Counted from the first letter of the stretch, positions 35,170-47,190 are shown. The stretch: DNA of 64,000 nucleotides from Microvelia longipes (GCA_018340805.1 JACMZG010001913.1:33627458-33691457); one strand, 5' to 3'. Notes: generated by a model not told the origin, from the sequence alone. A program made the numbers and translations.

Positions 35170-35751
35170 ACTTGTAATTATAACAAAGATAATAATCAAG
35201 AGTTAATTAATAAAATATAGAAGAGAAAATATAGAAGGGAATAATAGTATAAATAAGAAACTTTAATATTATATGTTAAAATTTCCTTTACCGGAAAGCA
35301 TGTTGCACGTAAGTATTTAACTTATTTGTCTACAAATTTCTGGATTAAGTCAACTACATTTAAACATCATTTTATGTTAAATATCACTGGTTTATTTGTA
35401 TAGAAATCTATTTTTTTTTTAAATTTTATTAAGATTGTTTTATTAATTCTATAATGATTGTTTTATTAAGATTGTATAACTAACCAATAAAATTAAATAA
35501 ACATATGTATAAATTAAAAGCAGTAATATTTAACTTAGAATATAAGAACTATGTATTTGTAATCGATATGTAACTAAATTATTTTAATTTATTTGTTTCA
35601 ATTGCACATATTACTGAAAAATAGAATATTGCATGGCTACAGAATAGAACTACCTAAATGATTTGTATAGAGAAATGTATTTTCCTTCCCAAATAAAAAT
35701 GTTTTTATTATTTTTTTTTTTTTATTATTATAATAAAGATATTTTAAAAAT

Positions 35752-36000
35752 TATGCGTTTTTAGGTGGATCAGGTCTAAGAAGAATAAAAATCAATTTAC
35801 CACAATTCACTCTAGACTAGTTTCACCTAATAACTCATAATTTTTAGGCGGAACTGGTCTAAAGAGGATAAAAATCAATTTACCATACTTCACCTAAGAT
35901 CAGTTTCACCTAATACTCATAATTGTTAGGGGGAACTGGTCTAAAGAGTATAAAAATCAATTTATCATTACCAATTGCACCTAATCACTTATACTTTTTA
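35752..36000. repeat. 83-bp tandem repeat, three copies
   Basis: Units start near 35752, 35835 and 35918. Each has a TTTTAGGYGGA block, CTGGTCTAAAGAG, ATAAAAATCAATTTA and a CAGTTTCACCTAAT block. The third is shorter at its end. Confidence 0.9.
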
Positions 36001-36039
36001 TTATGTCACCTCTAACCTTTTAGTATTTTAAATATATAT

Positions 36040-37370
36040 TTTAGATAATTGTAAGCAAAATAAGAATAATTTTAATAAAAAATAAACCATCCTGTAACAA
36101 ATAATAATACAACACGTTTTGTCAAAATAAAATTTTATATTAATATTATAAAATACTACATACATTATAAAATACTTATAAAATTGACTAATTTTATAAA
36201 TACTTTATACAATTTAAAATAAGCAATTCTAGATTTAAATTTACATTATGATATAAAAAATAAAATAAAAATGATTTTATAGTTCATAATCCACAATTAT
36301 TCTAATGCTCATTGTAAAAGCATTTATTTGTCAAATAAACAGATTTTTTTAATCATATTAAGTGGTTTAAAACTTTTCTGTCTGTAATTGTGTGTCTGTT
36401 ATCATCGCTGGTTGCTCCCAGCGATGTATATGTAGAGAGTTGAAATTGCTCTTTGTTAGTGTATAGTTATGCTCTCCATAAATAATTTATTATGATAGAA
36501 TAAAAAGTGAAATAATATAATATAATAGACGCCTTGGATTTGAACCTCTAATGTCAGAGTTTCAATTTTTGGTTTGTTTCCTTTACTTATCCGTTTGCAA
36601 TCCGATATGTTATATTCAGATAGTAAATTTAATCTTAAGTCTAAAACACTGAAATTAATTATTGTTATTTTTTTAAGAAAACAATGGAGGCCCCCAAGTT
36701 TTGAAAAACAAAAATACATCGCAAATACTACAGCATACCATAGATCTTTGTTTACTTTTATTTTATTTTACTAAACGATTGGCAACTGTTTGTATTTAAA
36801 ACAAATACTACAGCACAATCTAGTAGAGAATAGAGCAAATATATTTTTACTACTAGCGCTATCAAGACTCTAGTGATGAGGCCTCCACTTAAATCATAAA
36901 CACAAACTTGTCAATTGAGTGTTCTACTATACTCGGGAGTGAACCATCTATGTTAATATTGTTTATCTAGGCTTAGGATTGTCTGATTGAGCTGAAAACG
37001 GTCGCAATCGTTTTAGAATGAATTCGACCATATAAAGACTACTTCGAGGTTCTTCCGCTTTACGGGCCTGCTTTGCTCGCCGTGGTTAGTGGAAGCCATT
37101 TTTGTCCTGTCTCTCTAGGACAGCAGCTTACCAGGATGGAGCAAGAGGTAGAGGCCCTTCAATTATACTATTCCTACCTCTAACACTACTGAACCCAACA
37201 GATATCGTACGAGTCTTTGACATGGACGTATACATATATACAACATTATATATATATATGTATAATATTGTGATGGTTCGATTGAGCTGAAATTGGTCTT
37301 AATCGATTCAGCTAGCTGTCTACCTAAACACGAAATACCTTGTTTTAAAGCCATTTCAAGTTTCAAAAAT
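36040..37370. other. AT-rich DNA with small repeat fragments
   Basis: A piece at about 37035-37090 resembles the tail of the 5S-type repeat on the minus strand (CTTCGAGGTTCTTCCGC, then TGCTTTGCTCGCC). No gene recognised. Confidence 0.45.
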
Positions 37371-37379
37371 TTTTTTTAT

Positions 37380-37870
<491 letters not shown>

Positions 37871-37879
37871 AAATGAAAA

Positions 37880-38225
37880 CAATTAACAGTTCTAATTAAA
37901 AAGTTCTAATCAACATTTATCAATTTTTCTCAAATAACATGTATATGTTTTTAAAAAAGTTCAAAATGAATAATCTATCCAATTAAGTTGAAATTTGGGT
38001 GTTGTTTGGAGTATATGACTTGATAAAGTAGTACATAAAAGTTTACTATGGTCAGTATATCTCAGGTTTTTCTACTACTAATGTTAAACAATATCGAGCG
38101 TTTTAAGTACATGGATGAGTGATCGCTTGGTATAAAACGAGCGAGTCGAAAAAAATACTATAATATAAATTTGGCAATATCTATATTCTGAGGACAAACG
38201 AAACAAAGTAGAGGGCTTGGCTATT
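37880..38225 (+). repeat. 5S-type dispersed repeat, partial copy
   Basis: It contains the 5S-like block at about 38088-38135 (AATATCGAGCG, then AAGTACATGGATGAGTGATC, then GCTTGG) and the tail motif GGACAAACGAAACAAAGT. The body upstream is shortened. Confidence 0.75.
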
Positions 38226-38400
38226 ATACTGAATTAGACTAGATATATTTACATCTCATAGAGAACTTTTCATTTGAAATACACGCATAGTGTTAGAGAA
38301 ATATCAATAGAAATCTTTTGATAAAACACTTTTAGGGTTAAAAATTACGCTTACTTTAAAAATTACACGTTTCTACGCCTCGATTTTAAATATTATAGCT

Positions 38401-38494
38401 AATTCTAGGTTAATTAATGAAGACTTCAGTCCTATAGAATTTTTATTTAAAAAAACATTAAATTACAGACGTTTCGCATGGCGAAGCCAAGCAT
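38401..38494 (-). repeat. inverted end fragment of the Penelope-like element
   Basis: The reverse complement of about 42067-42160 (from ATGCTTGGCTTCGCCATGCG to a CATTAATTAACCTAGAAT block). It lies tail-to-head against the first pseudo-LTR and carries the 3' part of the hammerhead-like motif. Confidence 0.9.
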
Positions 38495-38498
38495 ATGA

Positions 38499-39056
38499 TA
38501 ACGACGGATTTTAGAAAGCCTATATATTAAAAACTGACCCCAATAGCATAAATAAAAAAAACTGATACTAACAATATTAATAGTATATATGCAAACATTC
38601 TTAACTCAAAAAAAACCGTTCAAAATTAGCCCCCCGTAATTTGCAAATCTTATTTTAGTTTTTAAATTTCCACCAGACTTCCTTTCTTTCCTAACCTTAT
38701 CTCAATAATACCTTATCTGTTTATTGTTTGATTTTGTTCATTTAACTTGAGTTTTTGTTTTTTTAAACTTGATGTTGTTTTTCCTTACATTTCAAATTAT
38801 TTGTTAATTACTTTGTCTTTACTTGTTTTAACTTGTGGTAAAGTTTTTGTGATGTTCTTTTGGTTTTGGTATACTTTTACTAATTTTTGGTGTTGGTTGT
38901 TTGTTTTTGTTTTTGTTTACACTGAGATGCTTGGCTTCGCCATGCGAAACGTCTGTAAATTTAATGTTTTTTTAAATAAAAATTCTATAGGACTGAAGTC
39001 TTCATTAATTAACCTAGAAATAATTCTTAACAGTCCAATAACTTTTGTTGTTAATT
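38499..39056 (+). repeat. 5' pseudo-LTR of the Penelope-like element
   Basis: It starts AACGACGGATTTTAGAAAGC and ends TTGTTAATTAT just before the ORF Met. It aligns with 41641-42190 over its whole length. The 105-codon frame at 38747-39064 is a T-rich shadow, not a gene. Confidence 0.92.
38916..38959 (+). ncRNA. hammerhead-like ribozyme, 5' pseudo-LTR copy
   Basis: Stem I TTTACA / TGTAAA is perfect (6 bp). GAAAC is followed directly by GTC, the cleavage triplet. Stem II GCTTGG / CCATGC has one mismatch around a CTTCG loop. The CUGANGA core reads CTGAGAT, one base short of the other copy, so this copy is probably inactive. Hammerheads are known from Penelope-like elements. Confidence 0.5.
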
Positions 39057-41660
39057 ATGTCTAATGGAAGCATTCATAAAAGTTTAGCTAGTATTAGTGA
39101 GAATTTAAAAAGAACCTACAATCAACTGTTGGATTCATCCAAGAAGTTAAGTAAAGTTAAAGAGGATCTTACATTTCTAACTAGATGTAAAAAGAATCTT
39201 ATTACACCATCCTACATTGAAAATTTAACATCCAACTTTAGAATTTTAAATACAGAAAATTGTCCTCATAACAAAGACTTGGAGAATATTATTAAAAAAA
39301 CTAAAAGCCTTGCTAAATTTGGAAATTAAAGTGAAACATTGGGAAATTGCCACTTTTAATAATAAGGTTAATAGACTAACCCAATCATTTACACCACAAG
39401 TATCAGGAACCGATACACTTAGCAATGCAGAAGACTATCTTCGTATAGTTACTAAAAACTTCACCGAAAAAACAAAAATAGCTCAATGTAATAAGTTTAA
39501 CAATCTTGTAAACCGCTCTCCTGATCATAACCCTCCTTCTCTTAATCCAAACTGGATAAAAAACCTTTCTAACACCAATTTACCTCCTGAAGTTGCATAT
39601 ACTCTCTCTCTAGGGCCAAAATTTTGTTTTTTAGATAAAATCAATACCAATAATTTATTTGACATAATAAAGGATACTGAACAAATCATTTTAGATACTA
39701 CTAAATCGACTGAATTACAGAATACTTTACGTGGCAAATTTACTAATATATTAACAAATACAACTAAACATAAAATTAAAAATGAAACCCCAAATGATAT
39801 TTATTTAAAAAAATCCTCTTATGCTACAAAAAAATTCCTTGAAGAGAATAAAAATCTATTAGTATTAAATGCTGACAAAGGTAGTGTAACGGTTATTATT
39901 GAAGAAAATGAATATAAACACATGGTTGATAATATGATGAGTGATATAGATGTTTATGAAAAAGTCCCCTGTTTTAAATGATAAATAAAATCCAAACAAA
40001 ACTTAAATTTACAAAGAAGAAGTAACGGTTTAATTTAAAAAATTATATAAAGATAAAATTATAGACTTTCCGACTAAAAAGAAGCTTACCTCATATACCT
40101 CTTTACTCTCTAAAATTTTTTTTGGTGAAAATCACAAAACCCTGTTAATTAAGACCAATTGTATCCTGTATAAGTTCACCATCTATAATTTATCAAGTTT
40201 TTAGCTGACCTTCTATCACCCTTTCGAGATTCACACTAAATTTAATTTAAAAAATTCATTTGAATTAGTTAATTTTCTAAGAGATCCAAATCAATACTTG
40301 AAAAGATGATGTGTATAATTTCTTTAGATGTGAAATCCTTATTTACTTCTATTCCAATAGATTTTGGCTAAAACCTTAATATATCCCTTATGGGAAAAAT
40401 AAAGGATACATTTCCTATCTCTAAAGAAAATTTTAATTCCATGTAGATTTTGCCTTGATAATTCTTATTTCTCTCTTAATGGAATACTATACTATCAAAA
40501 ATCTTGGCTACCCTATGGAGACCCCCTCACCCATTATTGCTGATTTGGTCTTAGACCATATATTTGATATCATTATTCCTGTTCTCAATAATTAAATTGG
40601 TAAGAAGTATATGGATGATAGTTTGTTTATTAATAAACCAAAAAATCAGTTGATAAATTACTTTTAAGAATTTAATAAATTTAATTCCAACTTAAGTTTA
40701 CCATAGAATATGAAAGTGATAATTCCTTACCATTTCTTGACATTCTTTAAATAAAAAACTCCTTTAGGCAATCTAGAAATAAATCATGTTACCAAACCAC
40801 ATATCAGGTAGATTACTTAATTTATTTTTCCCCCAACCATATAATTATAAACTAAACTGTGCAAAAAATTTAAATTACCGAATTTAACCCTAACTGATCT
40901 TCCTTACCATGATTGAAAGCTGTCATAAAAATAAAATCCATTTTAAAAGAAAATAACTACCCTATGTCCTTAATTAATAGACTCATAAAAGAATATAAAG
41001 AAAAAAATAATATCATGATAACCCTAACCAACCACCTTTTTATAAAGTCCTAATAATAACAATAATAATTTGCCATTACCTCCACTCCTAATAGACTTGT
41101 ATCAAATTCCTTTAATTTATCACACCATCACTCCTGTAACTATCAACCCATCTTTTACTACATCAACTCTCGTAATGTTCCCTTTGTCTCTCCTGCATAA
41201 ATTTAACCAGAGTTAACAATAATTAAATAATAATAAATCAAACTATATTTAATTTAGCATTTTAATCCAAATATTCTAAATTGCCTCTATGCCGTATTTT
41301 TGGTGATTCCACTCAAAAAGTAATTAAAATATTTAAACCATATAACATAAAAATAGCACAAAAGAACCCGTCAAAATTTCAAGTCAAGGGTTTTTTTCAA
41401 AAACCAAAGATCCTATTTCCACCTTGCAACGTTCCAATGTTATTTATAGAGTACCGTGTAAAAACTGTCAAAAACCTTACTGGAGAGACTTCTCAACTTT
41501 TTCTGAACAGACTTAGACAACCACAACAAAGATATGGAAAACTTAAAACTACACTGCTATTTCGGAAACATATGACAAGAAAAATCATAAAATTGACAAC
41601 GACCATGTTCAAATACTACATACTGAAAAACATTTCAATAAACGACGGATTTTAGAAAGC
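39057..41660 (+). pseudogene. Penelope-like reverse transcriptase / GIY-YIG protein, degenerate
   Basis: The N-terminal region is open from MSNGSIHKSL at 39057; the frame shifts at an A run near 39292-39301 and is then open from 39310 to 39981, where NADKGSVTVIIEENEYKHM is a characteristic Penelope RT lead-in. Beyond 39981 the coding is broken by many stops and shifts but can be followed: SLDVKSLFTSIPI (40321-40359, RT motif A), YMDDSLFI (from 40608, motif C), SLPFLDI (near 40725). The GIY-YIG-like part NVIYRVPCKNC starts near 41435. The last codons run into the second pseudo-LTR (RRILESL). The living protein reverse transcribes its RNA and nicks target DNA. Indels are mostly in homopolymers, which may partly be sequencing error. 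Confidence 0.92.
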
Positions 41661-42200
41661 CTTATATTAAAACTGACCCAATAGCATAAATAAAAAACTG
41701 ATACTAAATATTAATAGTATTATGCAAACATTCTTAACTCAAAAAAAACCGTTCAAAAATTAGCCCCCGTAATTTGCAAATCTTTTTATTTTTTTTAAAT
41801 TTTCCACCCAGACTTCCTTTCTTTCCTAACCTTATCTCAATAATACCTTATTGTTTATTGTTTGATTTTGTTCATTTAACTTGAGTTTTTGTTTTTTAAA
41901 CTTGATGTTGTTTTTCCTTACATTTCAAATTTTTGTTAATTACTTTGTCTTTACTTGTTTTAACTTGTGGTAAAGTTTTGTGATGTTCTTTTGGTTTTGG
42001 TATACTTTACTAATATTTTTTTGGTGTTGGTTGTTTGTTTTTTGGTTTTTGTTTACACTGAAGATGCTTGGCTTCGCCATGCGAAACGTCTGTAATTTAA
42101 TGTTTTTTTAAATAAAAATTCTATAGGACTGAAGTCTTCATTAATTAACCTAGAATATAATTCTTAACAGTCCAATAACTATTTTGTTAATTATAGCTAA
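41641..42200 (+). repeat. 3' pseudo-LTR of the Penelope-like element
   Basis: A direct repeat of 38499-39056. Its first ~60 bases double as the end of the ORF. It contains the better preserved hammerhead-like motif. Confidence 0.92.
42052..42096 (+). ncRNA. hammerhead-like ribozyme, 3' pseudo-LTR copy
   Basis: In order: TTTACA (stem I), CTGAAGA (core, fits CUGANGA), an extra T, GCTTGG-CTTCG-CCATGC (stem II, 5 of 6 pairs), GAAA, C, GTC (cleavage after the C at 42090), TGTAAT (stem I, 5 pairs). There is no room for a stem III loop; ACGT is self-complementary, so stem III would have to form between two RNAs or two tandem copies, as in dimeric hammerheads. The extra T before stem II is a departure from the consensus. 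Established knowledge: Penelope-like elements often carry such ribozymes. Confidence 0.6.
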
Positions 42201-42302
42201 TATTGCTATAACTGTTTATCTAATAGTTTATCTAATATTTACAAACGACATAATAAAGAATAAAATTTCAAAAACGAATTATCTCAATGAAAAATTCTTT
42301 AG

Positions 42303-42464
42303 GTAAGTGATAGTAAAAATACAGCTAAAGAAATAATACATCTTGTAGAGTGGAGAACTAAGAGGGCCATTAGAGAGCCTCTACTAGACTCACACCACCT
42401 GTCAGCATTAAATCAAACATTTCAGAGCAAAATCGAACTGGGAAAAAGGGCTTATGATAAATAG
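42303..42464 (+). CDS. candidate exon of unknown gene
   Basis: Fifty-three codons to a TAG with good coding composition (VSDSKNTAKEIIHLVEWRTK, then AIREPLLDSHHLSALNQ, then KIELGKRAYDK). It starts just after TTCTTTAG, usable as an acceptor; the same spot, TTTAG|GTAAGT, also fits a donor, so the boundary is ambiguous. A later acceptor-like CTTGTAG lies at 42342-42348. It sits 100 bp beyond the Penelope element and is clearly GC-richer than its surroundings. No family recognised. Confidence 0.35.
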   Translation, partial: VSDSKNTAKEIIHLVEWRTKRAIREPLLDSHHLSALNQTFQSKIELGKRAYDK

Positions 42465-43094
42465 CTATAAGATGGTTTTAAAATGATAATTCTCAATTCT
42501 ATTTGTTATCGAGGAACAAAAAATTCACTCATTCTTAAGACGATTCTATTTTTACGCTTTAATCCTTAGGGTTATTTTAATTATTCGCTCCTCTTGAATG
42601 ATAATTATTATCAAAGTAATTAATTAAATGGCTTTATTATAAATTTATTTATCGAAAGACAAAGTAAATTAATCATAATTAATTTTACTTCAATATAATT
42701 AACAAAGCTATAATTAACCTTAAGTTATGACTGCCTAGACTTTGATTAACCTTACTATTCTTATGTTGAGCGAAATGAGCAAGACCACAAAATTTGTTAT
42801 GCTTAGGGTAAAGAGACATCCTATGGACAAAGCGAATCCAATTTCATAACACCCCAGACATTAAATCCCTGATTTTGAGAGTAACGAATCGAAACAAAAG
42901 TCGAAAAAATAAAAATTAAAGACCAAGAAGAGTAGAATTGTTTTTGTTTCTTTTCTAGATTAAGATCTATTTTACAACACTAAAAATTCCAAACCAACCA
43001 GAAAATTTAAATCGGACAAATTTGAACTCAAAGATCAGTAGTGTGAGAGGTTTCTAATATAGTCCACTATTTATACACACACACATAAAATACA

Positions 43095-43805
43095 AAATTC
43101 ATACGCACCTTGAATCTCTTTCAACTCACTTCACTCATCCTCAAGTAGTAACTGCACTTGTTTTATTCCAAGCGGTCACCCATCAAAGTACTGACCTCAC
43201 TCGTTGCTGCTAAACTTTTATGATCGAAAAAACCAGTAGAGCTACTTATCGTATTGAAACAAATCTTAGCATACTTATTTATGACATAACTCTTTATGTA
43301 CTCGTATTAAATTTTAACTCAATTGTGTTATCTTCCGATTATTTTAAAAAAATAAAAAAGCAAGATATTCGTAACAAGCTTAGTATAATTATTGGTCTTA
43401 TTTATGATACATATGTTCTCAATTTTTAACAAATCGAAAAATTTTCGTGTTTTACGAAATTTTGACATTTTTGCTTAGTAACGAATGGAGGTTTATGAGG
43501 TCATAAGTCAAATATCAAGGTTTATGCGAGGTCATAAGTCAAATATCAAGGTTTATGCGGTCATATTTTCCAAATATTACAAATACACCTAGATTGGTTT
43601 TTGTAACACCTATCAACTCTCTAGCATTGCTACGCTGGGAGATACGATGGTTACATAAAGACAGACAATTTTGTGAAAACTACCACAGAGGTCTTCAAAT
43701 CGCCTTAAAGGGATGAATCACGTGAAATCCCGGTTTTCTGATTTTTTGTAATCACAATAATACTTTTTCTACGGTTTGAAGGAGAAAAAGTAAAAATATA
43801 AACTT
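43095..43805 (-). repeat. 5S-type dispersed repeat with best-preserved 5S block
   Basis: Reading the minus strand, the 5S-like block at 43220-43165 contains GGTCAGTACTTTGATGGGTG followed by ACCGCTTGG. That is all but identical to the C-box part of the 5S rRNA internal control region, and GTTTAGCAGCAACGAG upstream corresponds to the A-box side. The body carries a short 38-bp tandem duplication at 43487-43565. The tail end below 43165 is decayed. Confidence 0.85.
43487..43565. repeat. 38-bp tandem duplication inside a 5S-type repeat
   Basis: The unit AGGTTTATG(A/C)GAGGTCATA followed by AGTCAAATATCA occurs twice, with a partial third copy. Confidence 0.85.
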
Positions 43806-44184
43806 TTAGTTCAACAACAAGTGCAATATTTTAGTTACAAAAGGTTACTAAAACTTAACTACATTTCACTCTCAAATACACCAATTAATTTCAAAAATTG
43901 TACCCTCGAAAAACTGTAAAAAATCTCTATTCTTTCACAGACGAGGCGTAGAAAAAGCCTGGGCCAACTTTAATTAATATTTTAGCAGCCAAGGTAACAA
44001 TACTTGACTGCAAGAGCCCACTTGGACCCAGCGAGCCTCATTATATCACGAAAACAACGTATAAAAAACTTTATTTGTTAGTTATTTTTAAGTATGTACT
44101 TCATAGGTGGTGAAAATACATTGTTTTTTCATAAGGAGGAATGAAATGCGGTAATAAGGAAAATAATTACAATTTTAAAAAAAT

Positions 44185-44275
44185 CGCCAAATCTGGGTAC
44201 AGAGTACATTAGAACTTTTCCTCTCAATTTCGGACTCGCTTACCTTGTCCTCAGAATAAAAAGTTAACCTACCGT
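44185..44275 (-). repeat. 5S-type repeat, tail fragment
   Basis: TGGGTACAGAGTACATTAGA and CGGACTCGCTTACCTTGTCC are recognisable forms of the family tail. Confidence 0.55.
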
Positions 44276-44343
44276 CTAGGGCACACAAACTTCAGTCTAT
44301 ACTCTGATGTATACACCAAACGATGTACGATGTATGTATACAC

Positions 44344-45266
44344 CAAGGATCTTGAATAAAGAGGATGGCGCATTATGAAACTTTCCTGACCCCAGACCCG
44401 GTCATTATATGAGATAGAGAAATAAGAGCAAACTTACCTTCCTACGGTTTTGGTAAAAAAAGGCGCGAAACGAAGGTTATATAACAATGATAAGTCAAGT
44501 TTGCTCCTCAAATTTCATCTGTGCTTGTTAGTAGTGATTTTAGTTACCTTTAGTGCTTGTATTGGTGCTTGTTAAGTTTGTGATTTTAGTTACCTTTGGT
44601 GCTTTGTTTAGTTGTGATTTTAGTTACTTTGGTGTTGGTTAGTTTGTTTGTTCTTTGGTGCTTGTTAGTTGTGATTTTTTACCTTTGGTGCTTGTTAGTT
44701 GTGATTTTAGTTACCTTTGGTGCTTGTTAGTTGTGATTTTAGGTTACTTGTGCTTGTGATTTTAGTTAACTTTGGTGCTTGTTAGTTGTGATTTTAATTA
44801 CCTTTGGTGCTTGTTAGTTGTGATTTTAGTTTTTTTGGTGCTTGTTAAGGTTGTGATTTTAGTTATCTTTGGTGCTTGTTAGTTGTGATTTTAGTTACCT
44901 TTGTGCTTGTTAGTTGTGATTTTAGTTACTTGGTGCTTGTTAGTTTGTTTTAGTTACCTTAAGTGTTTGTTAAGTTTAAAATGAAACAGTTAATAAAACA
45001 AAATATATTTCTTTGCACTATTTGTTTATAACCTTCTCAATAAGCAGAACAACTAGAAACCATCAAAAGGTAAGTTTGCCTCTAAATTTAGGACCTGCGC
45101 AGTTAATGTAATGATTGTAAGTATGCTTAGTTCGTATTAAGCATGTGCAGTTTGTTTTTGACATGTGTTTTGTGATAGATTCTTCTTTATATCTTTGTTC
45201 TTGATGGGGCACTTTGTTATACTGCAAATCGTCTTAGTGCGTAATCCCCTTTATTCAAGATCCTTA
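44344..45266. mobile_element. TIR element with 8-bp target duplication, copy 1
   Basis: The left end CAAGGATCTTGAATAAAG and right end CTTTATTCAAGATCCTTA are inverted repeats. The element is flanked by GTATACAC at 44336-44343 and 45267-45274, a perfect 8-bp target duplication. Subterminal GCAAACTTACC / GGTAAGTTTGC pieces are also inverted. The interior holds a 32-bp minisatellite and no transposase. Eight-bp duplications point to hAT-, P- or Merlin-like machinery; the superfamily is not decided. Confidence 0.88.
44525..44975. repeat. 32-bp minisatellite inside the TIR element
   Basis: About 13-14 copies of GCTTGTTAGTTGTGATTTTA followed by GTTACCTTTGGT. Indels are common. The sister element at 55461-55977 has only one or two units (on the other strand), so the array expanded after the copies separated. 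Confidence 0.92.
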
Positions 45267-45275
45267 GTATACACT

Positions 45276-47090
45276 GATGTGTAACTGTGGTCTTTCTCCC
45301 CTCGATCTCAAAATAATAAATTTGTAGCGATTTTCTTTGAAATGCGTGCTTTCTTGCTTATCAATTTATTAAATAACTTGAGCAGTACGTTACAACTTGT
45401 TATTTTAATTTTTTCGCATTTTCAGAGAAAACCAAGATTTGAACCTAGGAATCCTAACTTTGAGCAGTATTATCGACTCCGTACCGGTGTTATTAAATCC
45501 AAGTGTAGGTCTAATTTTCTCTTCGAGAGAAAATTGCATTTGCTCTTGAGGCCGTTAAGCCGAGGGATATCAATTAGTAAACTCACGAGACCTTCTTGAG
45601 GTCATGTCTAAGTTAACATCACTTCTGTTTCCCGAGTTTTTTTTTTAGCCGAGGAAATAAAAAGGAAAAAACGAGAGCTGAGTCGCTTTGATCTATGCAG
45701 CTTATAAAATTTTATCTACCACTAGATGACTAATTTTAAAAAGCTGAGTGAGCTTACAATATTTTATATCTTTAAATTCTAACTCAATTAAATGAACTAT
45801 TTGATCAATGAACGTGTGAGTTACGACTATGTGACTTCTACCCTATACCATTCACTCTATCATAACCCTCTTAGAAAAGCTAATTAAATACCAACATAAT
45901 ACAGCAAAATCTATCTCAATAAATAAACTGTAATTTGGTATCACTGTTTTCCCTTAATCCTAGGGCAAAAATTTAAGTTTCCTCGCTCTACTAGCAACAT
46001 TGGAAAAGCTATTTTCGATATAAGAAGTATATAAAAGAAGTATATAAATTCTACTTGGTATATCCGTTGTTTTGCCTGTTGAGTTAGAATATTTGAAGTT
46101 GCCTACTCTATTGGTCAAGTTTTCGTTTCTCAAAGAATATAATACATTTTTGATGACGCAGCAAAATGGGTTTAAATATATAACAATCTTCATTTGTCTA
46201 ATTTTTACTTACTAGCATGCAAAGCCACACACACACAGGAATCAAGGAATCATAAATCACAGAAACAAGCAAAAAAACACATACAGACAGAACTCCAGTA
46301 GGGAGTTCTGCAAAGCAACACATAAAACTCATAATGGAAACCACTCAGAATGACTGAAATAATAATAAAAGACTGAAATAATTCTAATAAATACTTTTAT
46401 AATTCTGATACGAACTGAATCAGAATATCTGGTATTAGTTATATTTAATTACTACTCTTGAATACCAGCCTTAGGCTATTTTACATTAATAAAATAATTG
46501 CATTTATTTTAGGTTAGATAAAAAATACACTTGAGATAAAACAATAATGCAAACTGAGGAATATGTCAACAAAAAATAACGAGAAAAAGATCATTTTGAA
46601 AATAACGAAACAAAACAGATGTTGAAATTCAAGAAAATCCCAAGGCACACAAGGTCCCTAAAACAAAGATAAAAATATCGTAAATTTTTTTACACCCTAA
46701 AAAAAGATGTCTTTTTATGACTTTCTTAGATTCAAAAAAATGTTAAAGTTAAACCCGAGAAAACGAATAAAAAATCCTACAAAAACAAGGTGTACCAACA
46801 GAAAAAAAATACAACAATAAAATATATGTAACAATAAAATAAGGATATTAGAAGATATTAAGGTTTACTTTGGTTTTTGGGGGAAATAATACAAGGGGAC
46901 TATAGTCTAATAAAAAGATAAAGAGAAACAAAAAGGGGGAAACAGTAGAAAACAAGAGAAAATCAAGGAATTAAAGCAAATACAAGAAGGATTAAGAGAT
47001 AAAATATTTGTTAAAAAAATTAAAGAATTTGTTTTTCTGCTATTTAAATTTTTACGGGTACAATTTATTTGTACACCATTATCTTCTTAA
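45276..47090. other. AT-rich DNA, no gene recognised
   Basis: A short GC-richer piece at 45420-45600 includes a tRNA T-arm-like sequence on the minus strand (GGTTCAAATCTTGG), possibly a decayed SINE. A small hairpin AGAACTCC / GGAGTTCT lies near 46290-46312. Confidence 0.4.
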
Positions 47091-47109
47091 AATAAAAACA
47101 TTCTTTTCC

Positions 47110-47122
47110 ATGCATATATATA

Positions 47123-47166
<44 letters not shown>

Positions 47167-47190
47167 TAATATATATATATAATATTATAT
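47110..47190. repeat. (AT)n microsatellite
   Basis: An alternating AT tract with a few interruptions. Others of the same kind lie at about 8381-8463, 37540-37728, 53577-53653 and 60696-60772. Confidence 0.95.

Larger units (their letters stand above)
38401..42200 (+). mobile_element. Penelope-like retroelement with pseudo-LTRs
   Basis: Layout: an inverted end fragment (38401-38494), a first direct pseudo-LTR (38499-39056), the ORF (39057-41660), and a second pseudo-LTR (41641-42200) that overlaps the ORF end. The two pseudo-LTRs are near-identical apart from many 1-2 base indels, often in A or T runs. The ORF has the Penelope layout: reverse transcriptase without YxDD-LTR features, followed by a GIY-YIG-like nuclease. 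Overlap of the coding end with the repeat and the inverted piece at the 5' edge are both typical of Penelope elements. Confidence 0.92.

Noticed and set aside
36520..36600. A tRNA-like B-box (GGTTCAAATCC on the minus strand)
   Set aside because: No matching A-box, stems or second copy were seen.
38747..39064. 105-codon hydrophobic frame before the Penelope ORF
   Set aside because: It is T-rich pseudo-LTR sequence; the second pseudo-LTR has indels that break the same frame.
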